A DNA stretch of 64,000 nt from Arabidopsis thaliana (GCF_000001735.4 NC_003074.8:18669261-18733260), one strand, 5' to 3'; shown: positions 49,176 through 61,370, counted from the stretch's first letter. Translations and numbers: made by a program. Notes: generated by a model not told the origin, from the letters alone.

Positions 49176-51812
49176 CAGGGCACATAGTTTTCTGGTTCTG
49201 CTTATAACTCTTGGTTTACCAATTCGACCTTATTTGGACGGTTAGGATACGTGTTTCATACTTTATCTGTTTATGATTCCAAGAAGGCAATAATAATTAC
49301 AGTATAAGATTAAGGAAAAAATCTAAAAAATCTAAAAATGGGGTGAATCTCTTACTCCCTCTGTTTCTATATGTAGTTTTAGGATTTTGTTTTTTTGCAA
49401 AATAAGTGTTAGTTTTATTTTTCTATGCAAAAATTAAATGTACTTAATAGTTTTAGACCAATTATGTTTTACATCATATTTTCTTATTGGTTGATTTAGT
49501 TGTAGTTAATGATATTTTATTAAAAATAGATGTAATAATTGAAAATTTTGTGTTTTCTTAATTTGTGTAAAAAATCTGTAAACTATAAATAATGTGAAGC
49601 AGAGGGAATAGTATTTAAAAATTACACAATTATACAATCTCTTATTATGTTTTAAATATTGGGTTATAGATTATAGTATACTGCGAAAGGTTTATGATTA
49701 CAATTTTTGGTTATACTCACACCTTACCATGTAAAAGCAAAAAAAAGTATTGGACAGTTAAAGTTATTTTTATTCTACGGTTTTTTTTGCTTCGAATAAT
49801 TACAATTTATGAAAACATTAAACATTCTAAAGCCATTTAAAATGGACCATATTCTTAGTCTAACTGTCTATATGATCCCATATTATTATTTCGTGATACG
49901 AAATATATCATACTTTTTTTTTTTTAAGAATGATGTTTACCTCTTGTTTGAGGTTTGTCTTTATGTACGATTCATAAAATCGTCGGCAAAAATAAAATTT
50001 TCAATTAGTGGGTTAATTATTCTTAATTAGTGGAGTAATTGATATTATGAAGTAGAAAAGAGATTGCGCAACAAGAATAAAATATTAGTCGGTTAATTAA
50101 GGGTTTCACGCAAAAAAAAAGTAATGACTTTTTGTTAATCAATGGAAAGAAAAAAATTGGACGGTTAAAGTTAAGAACGTGTGAAAACAATATGCAAAGG
50201 CATTGTGGAATCAGAAGTCCATAGTGACAATTGACAAATATGAAACTGTTCAACTTTTTTTTTCTTTCTATCTATCTCTTTAAATCTTGTCAGTGCAAGT
50301 CAGATCAGTTAATTATGACATTTACTCGGCCATTGCAACTTTTTCGAGTCAGTATTTGGTTATCTAAACGTTACAAGAGAAATGACAACAAGAGAAATAT
50401 AACGTTTGATTGGATACAGTGTACAAAATAGACTAAATTAACCGTTCTATTTTAGAACAGTCAATAAATCATCACAGATGATGATTTTTTATGTAAAAAA
50501 GTCTGTAGTTAGTCAGCCCAATACCGTTTTTTTTTCATCTACACTATAATAAATTATAGGTTACGAATGCTAAATAAAAAGCGGTTCGAACCGCAAACGG
50601 ATTCGTCCGCTCTAATCGCCATAACCATTTGAATCCATAAGGTATTATAATAAAAATTAGGTGAGATGCATATTTTTTTGTGTGTTTAAGCTTTCTGTCT
50701 GAGATATTGTTTTTCTTCAAATATTGGTAATGGCTCAAGAATTCTCAAACAAATTTCTTATTTTAACAATGTAGTATATAATAATATCTCAATAAACACT
50801 TATTTGAATCTAGGGATATAAACTGGATATATTTGGTGCTTTTCATAATTGTGCTCTTCATACCAAAAAAAAAAAAAAGATGGTGCTCTTTATTTATACA
50901 AATCTAAAATCGAAAAAATTTCTAACAATTTTAGTCAGTCTAGGTTCATATTTTTATACATATTTAAAACAATATCTTTAAAGATAAATAGATTGAGAAG
51001 AATATAACACATGTCTTAAGCTTATTTGACCCAATATACTGTATATGCAATTATTTTCCTTTCTACAATATCCTTTTAGTGGTATTATTAAAAGATCATT
51101 TTTGGGGGTTATTTTGCTTAATTAAGAATGAATAAATTTTGAACTTGGAAGGAAATCCAACTACGCAAGTACAACCCAATGCCAAAATAAGCTCTCAAAG
51201 AGAAAGTGAAGAAGAAGAACAAATATTACATGCTGTGGTTTCGGGTCGGGAGGAATTACGAATTTCGGCTTCGGCCAAAAACCTCCTGGTATTTAAAAAA
51301 AAAAAGAAAAAAAAAGAAGAAATAATTCATTACGGAAAAGTATAAATGACAACCTAATAATGGAAATAGTCCAAAAGCTTGAGAGCACTAAAAGAGAAAA
51401 GAGAAGGAAACAAAGAGTTGAAATAGACGAGAGAATTAAATATCTATTTAGCAATTTACAGTAACATGTCCTTCATATAGAAAGACAATAGATCTATCAA
51501 TAACGAATGACCTCAGAAGAAGACTGTTACGATCATCAAGAGGCACTTTCAACAGTAAATGCAACTAAAAGAACGTGTGTGCAAAATGAGTTAAACCCTG
51601 ATCACTGTGAGATAAGTCATGAGCGGTTTGAAGCATCTTGTTGGTCACGTTTATCTCAAAGATCCTTTCGAAGATTTCCCATAAAAAAAAAAACAAAAAA
51701 AAACATTAGAATTATACAGAGATGATTAGTATGACCCTTACACAATGATGACACGAGAAACGGCCCAAAAAATTGTCATAGTTTTGATCGGGAAACCCAT
51801 AATTTCTAATAT
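49176..51812. other. AT-rich region between MES10 and HR1, left part
   Basis: I see no supported gene. Frames at 50023-50253 and 51139-51345 are low-complexity. A frame from ATG 51507 to 51725 gives 72 residues with no recognisable domain and a Lys-rich tail from an A run. Several A and T homopolymers suggest old transposon decay. Confidence 0.5.
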
Positions 51813-52115
51813 TGGGTTAACTTAGCTCTAATATTATATTGAAAAATGCATGGGTTTACCATTTAAACCTAGTTGACAATGAGTAAAAAATCTCATGTTG
51901 TTATAAACGGATAATCTATCTTTTCGATTTTATTTTATATAAGATTTAGCCATTAAGAGACTTTTTCTCCAACTTATAAGATTTTTTCACCAAGCCTTTT
52001 GTTCGTATATATATATATATATGTTGGTTCGTTGTTAAACAAGATATAAGAAGAATAAGAAGTCTTTCGTTATTATTCTCTACATCTTCTTCTCGTGAAT
52101 TCTTTCTCATACACA
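51813..52115. mobile_element. Possible solo LTR (Copia-like) remnant
   Basis: The segment begins TTGGGTTAACTTAGC, has a central TA run (about 52005-52022), and is followed by TGTTGGTTCG and a T/C-rich tail (TCGTTATTATTCTCTACATC). This layout resembles the LTRs of Arabidopsis Copia elements. No primer-binding site or internal domain adjoins it, so it would be a solo LTR. The resemblance is from memory and weak. The ends and target duplication were not found. Confidence 0.3.
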
Positions 52116-53154
52116 TATATTAAAATAATAATATTGAGCAGTGTTATATTTTATGACACATGTTGCCTTATATATTAGAGTAAAAATACCCAATCTATCT
52201 ATGTGAGACATTTTAATATAGACTGATCTAGCTGGGGAAAGTGATTTTAGAGGACATATATGACACCATCGTTGATTGGAAGAACAATACATGAACATTT
52301 TCTTGTTCATAAATCATTATGAATTTATGATTTTGGGATAAGACCTCTTGAAAAGATTGTAGAAGCAAGGTCCTACCACAACCTCTTTCCTCATCAGATG
52401 CTTCTACAATCAATGATAGAGAAGATGAGAACAAGATAAATATCACTTTCCACAATGAATAGCACATGTTTACCTCAAGGGTCTACATCTACTTTAGAAT
52501 GGTGGGACTTTCCCAATTTGGGATTTTGCAGCCTGTGTCACAGTAAGATTTGATGAACCATACCGTTCAAAATAGTGTTCCTGATCCATGATCGTTGCTT
52601 TGCGTTTTCACTTAATAGACAAAAACAATCACCATGTATCAAGATTTGATCCTTCCTAACTTGATTAAGTTGCATAACAGCACAACCTAAGGCCCATTTA
52701 ATAATTTTTAAAAGCCCAAAAGGAATGTTTCCCTGAATTTCCGACCACGCGCTTAAAAAAGAACTCGATTTCCCTGAATTTTGGAGATTTCTGGTGGTGT
52801 ATTACACGCGCTATAGGTGCGTCTGTGTGTTGGACACATGATATTTCTTTTTTGTTCAACGGGATACATGAGAATATATACTAACATTAGTTCACAACAA
52901 CTTGAAGAAAGTTATCTTAACTACACAAAGTCAAAAGATTCTATAATTACAAAATTAGAGCAATTTGAAAAAGTTAATTCAAGTATGTGTATTTACTTAG
53001 AAATAAAATTATTTGTTAACAAAGACCATTTCCACATAGAGTCATACGATAATTAACCTCCGGCAAGAAGTTAAAGCCAACCACGTCCTTAAATTCCTTC
53101 TATAATATCGATTAGTCTCCATTTAATCAAAGCTTTAAAGCTTTTCTGAAGAAA
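52116..53154. other. Upstream region of HR1
   Basis: This interval holds no clear gene. A minus-strand frame near 52228-52467 is short and without family features. The last 100 bp before 53155 should contain the HR1 promoter and leader. Confidence 0.45.
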
Positions 53155-53875
53155 ATGCCTCTTGTTGAGCTTCTTACAAGTGCTGCTCTTGGATTGTCCC
53201 TCCAACTCCTTCACGACGCCATCATAAGAGCCAAGGAGAGATCCTTAATCACAAGATGTATATTGGACCGTCTCGATGCTACACTCCATAAGATAACTCC
53301 ATTTGTCATTAAGATCGATACCCTCACCGAAGAAGTCGATGAACCTTTCAGAAAAGTCATCGAAGAGCTTAAACGTCTTCTCGAGAAAGCCATTCGTCTC
53401 GTTGATGCTTATGCGGAGCTTAAACTCCGAAACTTACTCAGGAAATATAGGTTTGTGAATGTCGTTAATCATTTCCATATGTAAATGTAATGTAGTGTTA
53501 AATTATACCAACCAAAGTATATACTTTAACAAAAAAATATCCTACCAAAATCTTTTATTTTTCATGCAATTTTTTTGTTGTTGTTGTGAATCTTTCTTTA
53601 GGTACAAGAGAAGAATCAAGGAGTTGGACTCTTCTTTGAGATGGATGATAGATGTGGATGTTCAAGTCAATCAATGGCTGGATATCAAAAAACTTATGGG
53701 TAAGATGTCTGAAATGAACACTAAACTCGATGATATTACGCGTCAACCAATGGATATCATCGAAGCAACTGGTCGATCTTCTGAAGAAGATGGATGCACA
53801 AAGCCAACGATTGATATACACTTTCGATGGAAAAACCAGACCAAAGAGCACGAGATCCGGTTCATCTTCAAATGA
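53155..53875 (+). CDS. HR1: HR1, RPW8-homologue immune protein
   Basis: Two exons, 53155-53450 (296 nt) and 53602-53875, encode 189 residues. The protein is an RPW8-domain type: a hydrophobic N-terminal helix (SAALGLSLQLLHDAI), a Leu-rich helical bundle (CILDRLDATLHKITPFVIKI, then EELKRLLEKAIRLVDAYAEL), and the basic motif RYKRRIKEL at the exon join. Exon 2 continues MIDVDVQVNQW and KMSEMNTKLDDI, then a short acidic linker and the C-terminal IDIHFRWKNQTKEHEIRF. RPW8 proteins give broad resistance to powdery mildew and act at the haustorial membrane; RPW8 domains also open helper NLRs. The HR1 role is less clear. The intron splits the AG|G Arg codon, as in HR2 and HR3. I recall the locus as AT3G50450. 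Confidence 0.93.
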
Positions 53876-54430
53876 TTTGTTAATGTAACGATCGTGTCCT
53901 AGACCACAAAATGTTTTTTGAGAAAAAAAAAACTCAACAAATGTGATATAGTTTTTGGAGTGTTGGAATTATTGTAGGTGAATGTGTGATGTAAGTATTA
54001 ATTTACCAACATTTTATCTTATTACTTTTGTTAAGCATTTTATATTGTTATTACTGGAAATTGTATAACTAATATATTAATTAGTTCACAACCTTATGTT
54101 ATTATAAACTTCTGAGAACATTCCAATGGTTGACAAGACAAATAACTCTTGTGCCTTTTATATACAATATCTCTTATTAGATTGAACATCACGTAACGTA
54201 TGTTCATACACAAATGATTTGACAACATTTGATATGTCTTCATAAATTGATTGCGAGACAATTGACTATGAGATAAAAATCATCCAAAATCCAAACTAAC
54301 TCTGCATGGATACATATCAATTTGCACACTTAGTTTCTTATTCGTATGAGATACAAATGTGCATGATGCATCATAAGTACTCTATTATAGTTAAAATTTG
54401 GTTAAGAACCAACTATTATCTATCTGAATC
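53876..54430. other. 3' flank of HR1
   Basis: AT-rich spacer downstream of HR1. No gene or clear repeat was seen. Confidence 0.45.
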
Positions 54431-54534
54431 TCTATTATATTATATTACTAGAAGTTGTCCCGGATGCATGGATTATATATTCGGTTTTAATTTTGAATAT
54501 AGAATAATATTTATATTAAATTAGATATAAACTT
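54431..54534. mobile_element. Possible Helitron/ATREP-like left end
   Basis: The stretch containing TATTACTAGAAGTTGTCCCGGATGC and then ATTCGGTTTTAATTTTGAATA resembles a common Arabidopsis non-autonomous Helitron family. It adjoins the duplicated AT-rich unit at 54.5-55.1 kb. Neither a CTRR end nor the hairpin of a Helitron 3' end was located, so this is only a suspicion. Confidence 0.25.
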
Positions 54535-55145
54535 TATTTATAATTGTTAATATATCGCTCAAAATAATTAATAATTAATAATAGTAATTTTGATATTTAC
54601 AAAGTATGATGTGTTTAGAAAGACACATTAGTTGATTAAAAATTATGCACACAATTGCTTTTTTTGTTTTGTGAAAACAGTATGTTTTACTATTAAAAAA
54701 ACTTAAAATATTAAGTATTTGTTTTTGTGAAAATGCAAATGCATGTATTACCAATTGTCTTGGAAAAAAAAAATAGATGAACCTTCTTCGTAGGAAAAAA
54801 GTCAGTTCAGAGGAAAAAAAATCATATAAAATATGAGAAATGTACAAAAAAGGACAAATTATATATATAATTTATCTATAATTATTAATATATAACTCGA
54901 AAGTAATTAAAAATATTAATTTTGATGTTTACAAATTATGATGTCTTTAAAAAAGACACTTTAGTTAATTAAGAGTTTTCAATGCACTATACTTTATTTT
55001 CTGTTTTTTTCCGTGAAAAATGTATGTTTTAATTATTTTTTAAACTTAAAATATTCTTTTTTTTTGTGAAAATGTAAATACATGTATTACCAATTTTTTT
55101 GAAAGTTGAAGTAATAAATGAACCTTCTTCACATTAAAAAAATTA
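54535..55145. repeat. Diverged tandem duplication, units of about 270-340 bp
   Basis: Two head-to-tail copies, about 54535-54870 and 54872-55145. Both contain the same ordered blocks: ATAATTNTTAATATATNNCTC, TTTTGATNTTTACAAANTATGATGT, AAAAGACAC-TTAGTT, a T-rich block, ACTTAAAATATT, GTGAAAATG-AAAT-CATGTATTACCAAT, and ATGAACCTTCTTC. Copies differ by many point changes and small indels, so the event is not recent. Confidence 0.7.
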
Positions 55146-56170
55146 AAGCATATGATTTAAGATGTCTCTTGGAAAACCTTTTTACTTGACTAAAACCCTT
55201 TTATTCAAATTATTTGTAATATTTACGTTTATTTACGTTTATCAATTTTTCATTTCCATCTTATGAATAATCACTCTCTCATTTTCCACTATATTCATGT
55301 ATATATATATATATATCTTATGTTGTTATATCGGTAAAACACAATTTTATATAATAAAAAGATAGAGGTAAGTTGATTCTTTCGAAGAACCGGAAGCGAA
55401 GCACTATGCTGAGGTGGGAGAACGGGAAAAGAAAAGTCCTAAAAGTAAATTGGGGTTCTCTTTGCCCAATGAGATGAGCCAACCCCGAGATGTTTTACGC
55501 CCAACCCACAAGGTTCTGAGATAGAGATTAACTTGAGTCTTGGTTAAGAATGTTATGATCTACGATTTCACACTACACATGATTCCATGTATAGTGTCAT
55601 TCGACATTGTGATGGAAGACATAGCTTATGATCATCGGTTTTGAACATGACGCTAAAAATTTGATTAAGATATCTAATTATTAAAAATTAAACTTCTTAT
55701 ATGGATAAAAGATTTAGCATATTTTGGTAGCGTAATGTAGATTTGTATGTGGTAGGACAAAATAAATTAACTACCTATAGCAAATGAGTGAAAAGTTTGT
55801 ATATATATTTCTACCCTAAATTATGTTAAATACATGTTTTCTGTGGATAATGTTGTCTATTGGCAACGACTGTTGGCATTACGCTAACTCATCAAGGAAT
55901 CATTATTACTTCTCTCCAATTCATGATCAGCTTTTGACACAAGACAAAAAAACTTCTTGTGTAAAAAAAGCTAAAGAGAAAAAACTGATGTTACAAAAAC
56001 TATGTTAATATGATTCGAGAAGTTAAAATAAGGAGAACAAAGAAATGTAACTAATAGTTAAACTTTTAGAGGATTTTCTGATTTAAAATTAGAACATGGT
56101 AAAATTTATAAAATTATGGTATAAAAAAAACTAAAGATGGAAAAATTCTTGTAAAATTGGAGAATTATTT
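55146..56170. other. Repeat-rich spacer between HR1 and HR2
   Basis: No supported gene. A slightly GC-richer patch at about 55370-55560 has no recognisable product and may be a transposon relic. Confidence 0.4.
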
Positions 56171-56450
56171 ATAGTAGTGAACTATTACTTTGTAGTATAA
56201 AACATAATATCATGTCAAAAATTTAAAAATTTGATTTTGTAATTAGTTAAGGGAGTTGCAATTATGCTAGAAAAAATTCATTTCAAAATTGTAGTTTAAT
56301 ATGTAGTAATTTCATAGTTTAATGACTATTTTTCTAAATATATGATATATCTATTAAAAAATTATTTTAGTCAAATTACAATTAATGATAAGTACACGTG
56401 TCATTAAAGTAGTGTACCAAATGTCGCATTGGTAGGCAAAGTTAAAAAAT
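56171..56450. repeat. Direct repeat copy A (about 275 bp)
   Basis: This segment recurs nearly unchanged at about 57547-57825. Shared text includes AACATAATATCATGTCAAAA, TAGTTAAGGGAGTTGCAATT, TAGTTTAATATGTAGTAATT and CGCATTGGTAGGCAAAGTTA. The two copies have the same orientation and lie about 1.4 kb apart in the HR1-HR2 spacer. Confidence 0.85.
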
Positions 56451-56617
56451 GTTATAAAATAATTTAATAATATATATATAAAATATTTATGACTAAATAA
56501 ACATTAAAATGTTTAACTACATTTTAAATAAATTAATCGTTTTATAGTTGGTTCAGAACACCTTGGTTGTCTTGGTACTGTGAGGAAACAACTTAATTTT
56601 GTTTAGTGAATATCTAA

Positions 56618-56879
56618 ATAAGGTTTCATTTAACATTGTCAAACTTAAAAAAAAAAAAAGGAAGTAAACTAAGATGACAAATAAATACTTTTTTCTATAT
56701 AGTAATCTTTAGTAATCATAGTCTAAGAATTTCCCTCTATTTCATGAAAATAAGGTTTCAATTAACATTGTCAAACTTAAATAAATAAAGGAAGTAGACC
56801 AAAAAAACAAGTAAATACTCTTTTCTATATAGTAATCTTTAATATTCATAGTCTAAGAATTTTCCTCTATTTCATGAAC
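56618..56879. repeat. Tandem duplication, two units of about 131 bp
   Basis: Units 56618-56748 and 56749-56879 are adjacent and in the same orientation. Both contain AATAAGGTTTCA-TTAACATTG, TTTTCTATATAGTAATCTTT, CATAGTCTAAGAATTT and CCTCTATTTCATGAA. High similarity and precise adjacency suggest a fairly recent event. Confidence 0.88.
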
Positions 56880-57546
56880 TTCTTCAACCTTCTTCTTTGT
56901 CTTCTTTGCCTAGACAGAAAAAACAAATGGAGATACACAATCACGGATAATGAGTAGGTACTTTCGGATTTGATTATTCTAGCAAGAATAATTATGCATC
57001 TCAATGGACTTTAACAACACCAGAGAAAACTTTGCATGTATTTACCAAATATTTATTTAGCTAGTATATCCCATAATTGTTGTGAAATTGAGAATTTGAA
57101 TTTTCAAAGAATATACTATATACAAATATAAGTTAGTGTAGAGCTTAGATGTTTACTGAACTTGTAAGAAACACATCCAAACTCTAGAAAGATATATCGA
57201 TGTACAACTAAAATATGCAAAAAAAAATGAAAAACGGATATTGTATTTGGAGCTGAGCATTTGAGACACTTGAGTTGCCAATTGCTTCTTCTCAAGCCAT
57301 GCTTGTTATATAGTTGCATTCTTAAGCCATTTTTAGTTATATATTAAGTCATAAATTGTACTTTAATGTGGTGATCAAAATATTGTAACTTATGAGATAT
57401 AAAGGGTCATAAATTTTTGGATCAAAGTACTCCTAAATAGTGTTTAATACCTTATTACGGTTAAGCAGCTAAGAAAATGTTAAGAGTATGCATTAATGGT
57501 AATCTATAATAGTAAATATAATAATTTTTTATTATCAAAAACATAT

Positions 57547-57825
57547 AAATAGTGATAACTTTGTACTCTAAAACATAATATCATGTCAAAATTTTAAAGA
57601 TTTGATTTTGTAATTAGTTAAGGGAGTTGCAATTATGGTAGAAAAAAATTCATTTTAAAATTGTAGTTTAATATGTAGTAATTTCATAGTTTAATGACTA
57701 TTTTTCTAAATATAAGATATATCTATTAATAAATTATTTTAGTCAAATTATAATTAATGATAAGTACACGTATCATCAAAGTAGAGTGTCAAATATCGCA
57801 TTGGTAGGCAAAGTTAGAAAAAACT
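57547..57825. repeat. Direct repeat copy B (about 275 bp)
   Basis: Second copy of the element at 56171-56450, in the same orientation. Both end at the same point (GGTAGGCAAAGTTA), which argues for a unit with defined ends rather than random similarity. Confidence 0.85.
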
Positions 57826-58268
57826 TTCTCTTATTATAGAAGATTTTTATCTAACCAGACTTCTTGTAAATCCTTCTTATGGGTCACAAACGCACAATCA
57901 AATGCGGAAACATAAAATATTCACTTGCTTTAACAACTACTAGCTGTAAACCAAACTTAACAAAGAGGTAAGCGAAACATTTCACTATAATTAGTAGGAT
58001 CAATATGAAAGAAAAACTTTTTCTATATTTAATCTAAATTTAGCTAAAAGAGTTTCCATATGATAGTCATCATAATATTTCACGATAATGTCAATATAGA
58101 ATATACAATATTTCTACCAATATAAATTAGAAAAACGAGAATGGACAGAAACGTTAGGAGATTTCAGTACACGTCAGTGATTAATCCAACGTATGTACAA
58201 ATTCGATCATTTAGAATATGATTATCTTCCCTTTTTTTCTTTAGTTTCATATATAACTTGAAACAAAC

Positions 58269-58450
58269 AAATTAATTTTCATTGAGAATGCTTCACTGCT
58301 CGCTCTTCTCTTCTTTAATTTCATAGTCACAACAAGTTGATCAAAATATTAATATTTAACAGAAAAAATTAATCCACATTGAGACTATTTCTCTACTCCT
58401 TTTTCTTTAATTCCATAATCACAACAAGTTGGAAAAAATCAATCCAAATA
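58269..58450. repeat. Tandem repeat in HR2 upstream region
   Basis: Two similar units of about 80-95 bp (about 58269-58350 and 58366-58450) share AATTAAT-CA-ATTGAGA, a CT-rich stretch, TTCTTTAATT-CATA and TCACAACAAGTTG. The same motif set occurs upstream of HR3 and further right, so it appears to be a promoter module of this gene family. Confidence 0.65.
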
Positions 58451-58579
58451 AGTGTTTTTGTCAAAAGACCAATTCAATATTGATTCATTCATATACTAAC
58501 CTCGTGCGATCGAGAGCTAAAGCTAATTGCAATAAATCTCTTTGTAATTTAAGTAATCCTTAAAAAAAAACTATACAAA

Positions 58580-59389
58580 ATGCCTCTTACCGAGATTATC
58601 GCAGGGGCTGCTCTTGGACTTGCTCTCCAAATCCTTCACGAGGCCATCCAAAGAGCAAAAGATAGATCCTTAACCACAAGTTGTATCTTGGACCGTCTCG
58701 ATTCTACAATCTTGAGGATCACTCCACTGATGGCTAAGGTCGAAAAGCTCAACAAAGAATCCGATGAATCTCTGAGGAAAGTCTTCGAAGATCTTAAACA
58801 TCTTCTCGAGAAAGCCGTGGTTCTTGTCGAAGCTTATGCGGAGCTCAAACGCAGAAACTTACTTGGAAAATATAGGTTTGTGAATCTTTTGGTCTCGTAT
58901 ATATATACATGAAATAATGATTTTTTTTTTAATCTTAGATACATGAATACTTCTACATATTACTTGATCTCCCAACATTATATAGACACCAATTAAACAA
59001 AAACCTATCATTTTTTTTTGTTTCATGTATGTATTTAATTACATACTAAAGTGTACTGTTGTTTTAGGTACAAGAGAAGAATCAAAGAGTTAGAAGGTTC
59101 ATTGAAATGGATGGTAGATGTTGACGTTAAAGTCAATCAATGGGCAGATATCAAAGATCTTATGGCCAAGATGTCTGAAATGAACACTAAACTTGAAAAA
59201 ATCATGGGTCAACCAATAGATTGTATTATATCTGAAGATAATACTAATATGGACATAGTCGAAAGAGTTGATCCATCATTGGAAGCAAAAGCTGGATGCT
59301 CAAATAGCGATTCTAAGCCGAAGATCGATATCCACCTTCGATGGAGCAAGCAAAGCAAAGATCACGGAATTCGCTTCGTTTTGAATTAG
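58580..59389 (+). CDS. HR2: HR2, RPW8-homologue immune protein
   Basis: Exons 58580-58875 (296 nt) and 59068-59389 encode 205 residues. The layout is as in HR1: hydrophobic N-terminal helix (GAALGLALQILHEAI), helical RPW8 domain (CILDRLDSTILRITPLMAKV and EDLKHLLEKAVVLVEAYAEL), basic YKRRIKEL, then WMVDVDVKVNQW and LMAKMSEMNTKLEKIM. The linker is longer than in HR1 and acidic (ISEDNTNMDIVERVDPSLEA). The C-terminus is IDIHLRWSKQSKDHGIRFVL. Its second exon and 3' flank recur as a decayed copy near 61.4 kb. RPW8-type genes are salicylic-acid responsive and contribute to basal mildew resistance. I recall it as AT3G50460. Intact gene. Confidence 0.94.
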
Positions 59390-59596
59390 TTTTTTTTTTG
59401 ATGTGGTATGTGTCATAGACCAGCAAAATTGAGAAAGAAAATAATCAAATGTAAAAAAAAAAAAAAAATTATACTTACGAATATTGTGTTATCAACTTAT
59501 CATACATATAACGCCTGCTTGTATAAACAAAAAAGAAGATTGGTTCCAACTAATATGTAAATTAAGATTTTTGGATTTTTTTAATGCAAATGTACA

Positions 59597-59885
59597 AGTC
59601 AACATTTAATCCTACTGTTAAAGTCAATCATTGAGATTGATTCTCCCTTCTTCGTAATTTAAAAATCACAACAACTTGCATATAGATCCAATTATCTCCT
59701 TTCACCTAGAAAGAAAGAGAGTCGACTAATTCTAAGTCTTTAAGTCAACGTCTCTTGTCTTCATATAGTTCATCAAAAACAAAACGTTTTGTTAAACAAA
59801 AGATTCTTCAATGGTTTCATGTATATAGATTGCTCCATACAATCACGTTGAGAGCTAAAGAGCTAATCTCTTGACCCAAAGAAAA
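59597..59885 (+). promoter_or_regulatory. HR3 promoter with three W-box cores
   Basis: AGTCAA (W-box TTGACT on the minus strand) occurs at 59597-59602, 59622-59627 and 59743-59748. WRKY factors bind such sites, and clustering fits salicylic-acid and pathogen control of RPW8-type genes. The block also holds ATTGAGATTGATT, CTTCGTAATTTAA, CAACAACTTGCATATA and CACCTAGAAAGAAAGAGAGT, all of which recur in copies at 61.87-62.73 kb and 63.66-63.93 kb. Confidence 0.6.
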
Positions 59886-60902
59886 ATGCCGGTTAGTGAG
59901 ATTATGGCAGGGGCAGCTCTTGGACTTGCTCTCCAAGTCCTTCACGATGCCATCAAAAAAGCAAAAGATAGATCTCTAACTACAAGATGCATCTTGGACC
60001 GTCTTGATGCTACAATCTTTAGGATCACTCCGTTGGTGACTCAAGTCGATAAGCTTAGCGAAGAAGTGGAAGATTCACCGAGGAAAGTCATCGAAGATCT
60101 TAAGCATCTCCTTGAAAAGGCTGTTTCTCTTGTTGAGGCTTATGCGGAACTCAGACGCAGAAACTTACTCAAGAAGTTCAGGTTTGTATACAATCCATGA
60201 AATGCATGAATTCTTTTGGTTCATACGAAGTCTTCTTATTTCTTAAATTTAATAGTTAAAAATAAAATAAAAAATTGTTTGTTTTGTCACTACTTAAAAG
60301 ATGGATACCATTAGAATCTCAGATTGAGATACTGACTTACAGTGATTAATTTCATGGTGTTTTAAAATAAGATATCTTGGATTAGCTAGGAACGGTTTAC
60401 TTCAAGTTCGATTCAAGTTTTTTTCAAGTGAAATCTTTTTTTAGATGAGCATTTCTATAAGTGATTTTCGTAATTTCTCAATATAAATCTAACAAAACTT
60501 ATCATTTTAATGAAATAACATGAGTATTAATATTTTTGTGTTATTTTGATCTTTAGGTATAAGAGAAGGATCAAAGAGTTAGAAGCTTCATTAAGATGGA
60601 TGGTAGATGTGGATGTCCAAGTCAATCAATGGGTAGATATCAAAGAACTTATGGCCAAGATGTCCGAAATGAACACTAAACTTGATGAAATCACTCGTCA
60701 ACCAACTGATTGTATTTGTTTCAAGAGCAATCATAGCACATCACAAAGTAGTAGTCAAAATATTGTCGAAGAAACAGACCGATCTTTAGAAGAAATTGTT
60801 GAATGTTCGAGTGATGGGTCTAAACCGAAGATCGATATCCACATTCATTGGAGTTCAAGAAAACGGAACAAAGACCGTGAGATCCGATTTGTCTTGAAGT
60901 GA
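59886..60902 (+). CDS. HR3: HR3, RPW8-homologue immune protein
   Basis: Exons 59886-60181 (296 nt) and 60557-60902 encode 213 residues. A TTG 15 bases upstream opens the same frame, but ATG 59886 aligns with the starts of HR1 and HR2. The protein keeps the N-terminal hydrophobic helix (GAALGLALQVLHDAI), the RPW8 bundle (CILDRLDATIFRITPLVTQV and EDLKHLLEKAVSLVEAYAEL), basic YKRRIKEL, and WMVDVDVQVNQW. The linker is Ser-rich (FKSNHSTSQSSSQNIVEE), the longest of the three. It ends IDIHIHWSSRKRNKDREIRF. The intron is also the longest (375 bp, against 151 and 192). I recall it as AT3G50470. Intact gene. Confidence 0.94.
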
Positions 60903-61370
60903 TGATTCTTGATGTACCAATTGTGTCAAATCACTCAAATGTGATAGTAGGACTAATTTAAAATGTAGACTCAACTTTGAAATAATTAGGAGAATTCCTT
61001 ATTTTCCTCAGGTGTAATGCTATCATTTGTATATAAAATGAACTTATTGTAGCAGGATCGGCCACGAAAACCCTCGATATTAGATGTCGACATTCTGGTG
61101 AAAGATGTAAGTACTCTGGGATTTAGTATATGGTACTAAGGATTCTCTGCGATTTAGGATAATGAATGAGATAGAAAGAACTTAGAAAAGAAGCTTTACT
61201 TGTATTGTCTTTCGATAATCTATTGGCCTTGTGGATCTTCAAATGGATATGCTCCAACCAACATTACATATAAGGTTACGGCGCACATTTACAAGCTGCA
61301 TGTGTATTTTAGCAGCAGCGTAATTCAGAACCTATCGTATTTTTGTTTTCATGTAATAACATACAAAAGT
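60903..61370. other. 3' flank of HR3
   Basis: No gene is supported. The sequence has mixed composition and could include HR3 3' UTR. A 72-residue frame at 61200-61418 has no recognisable features. Confidence 0.45.
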
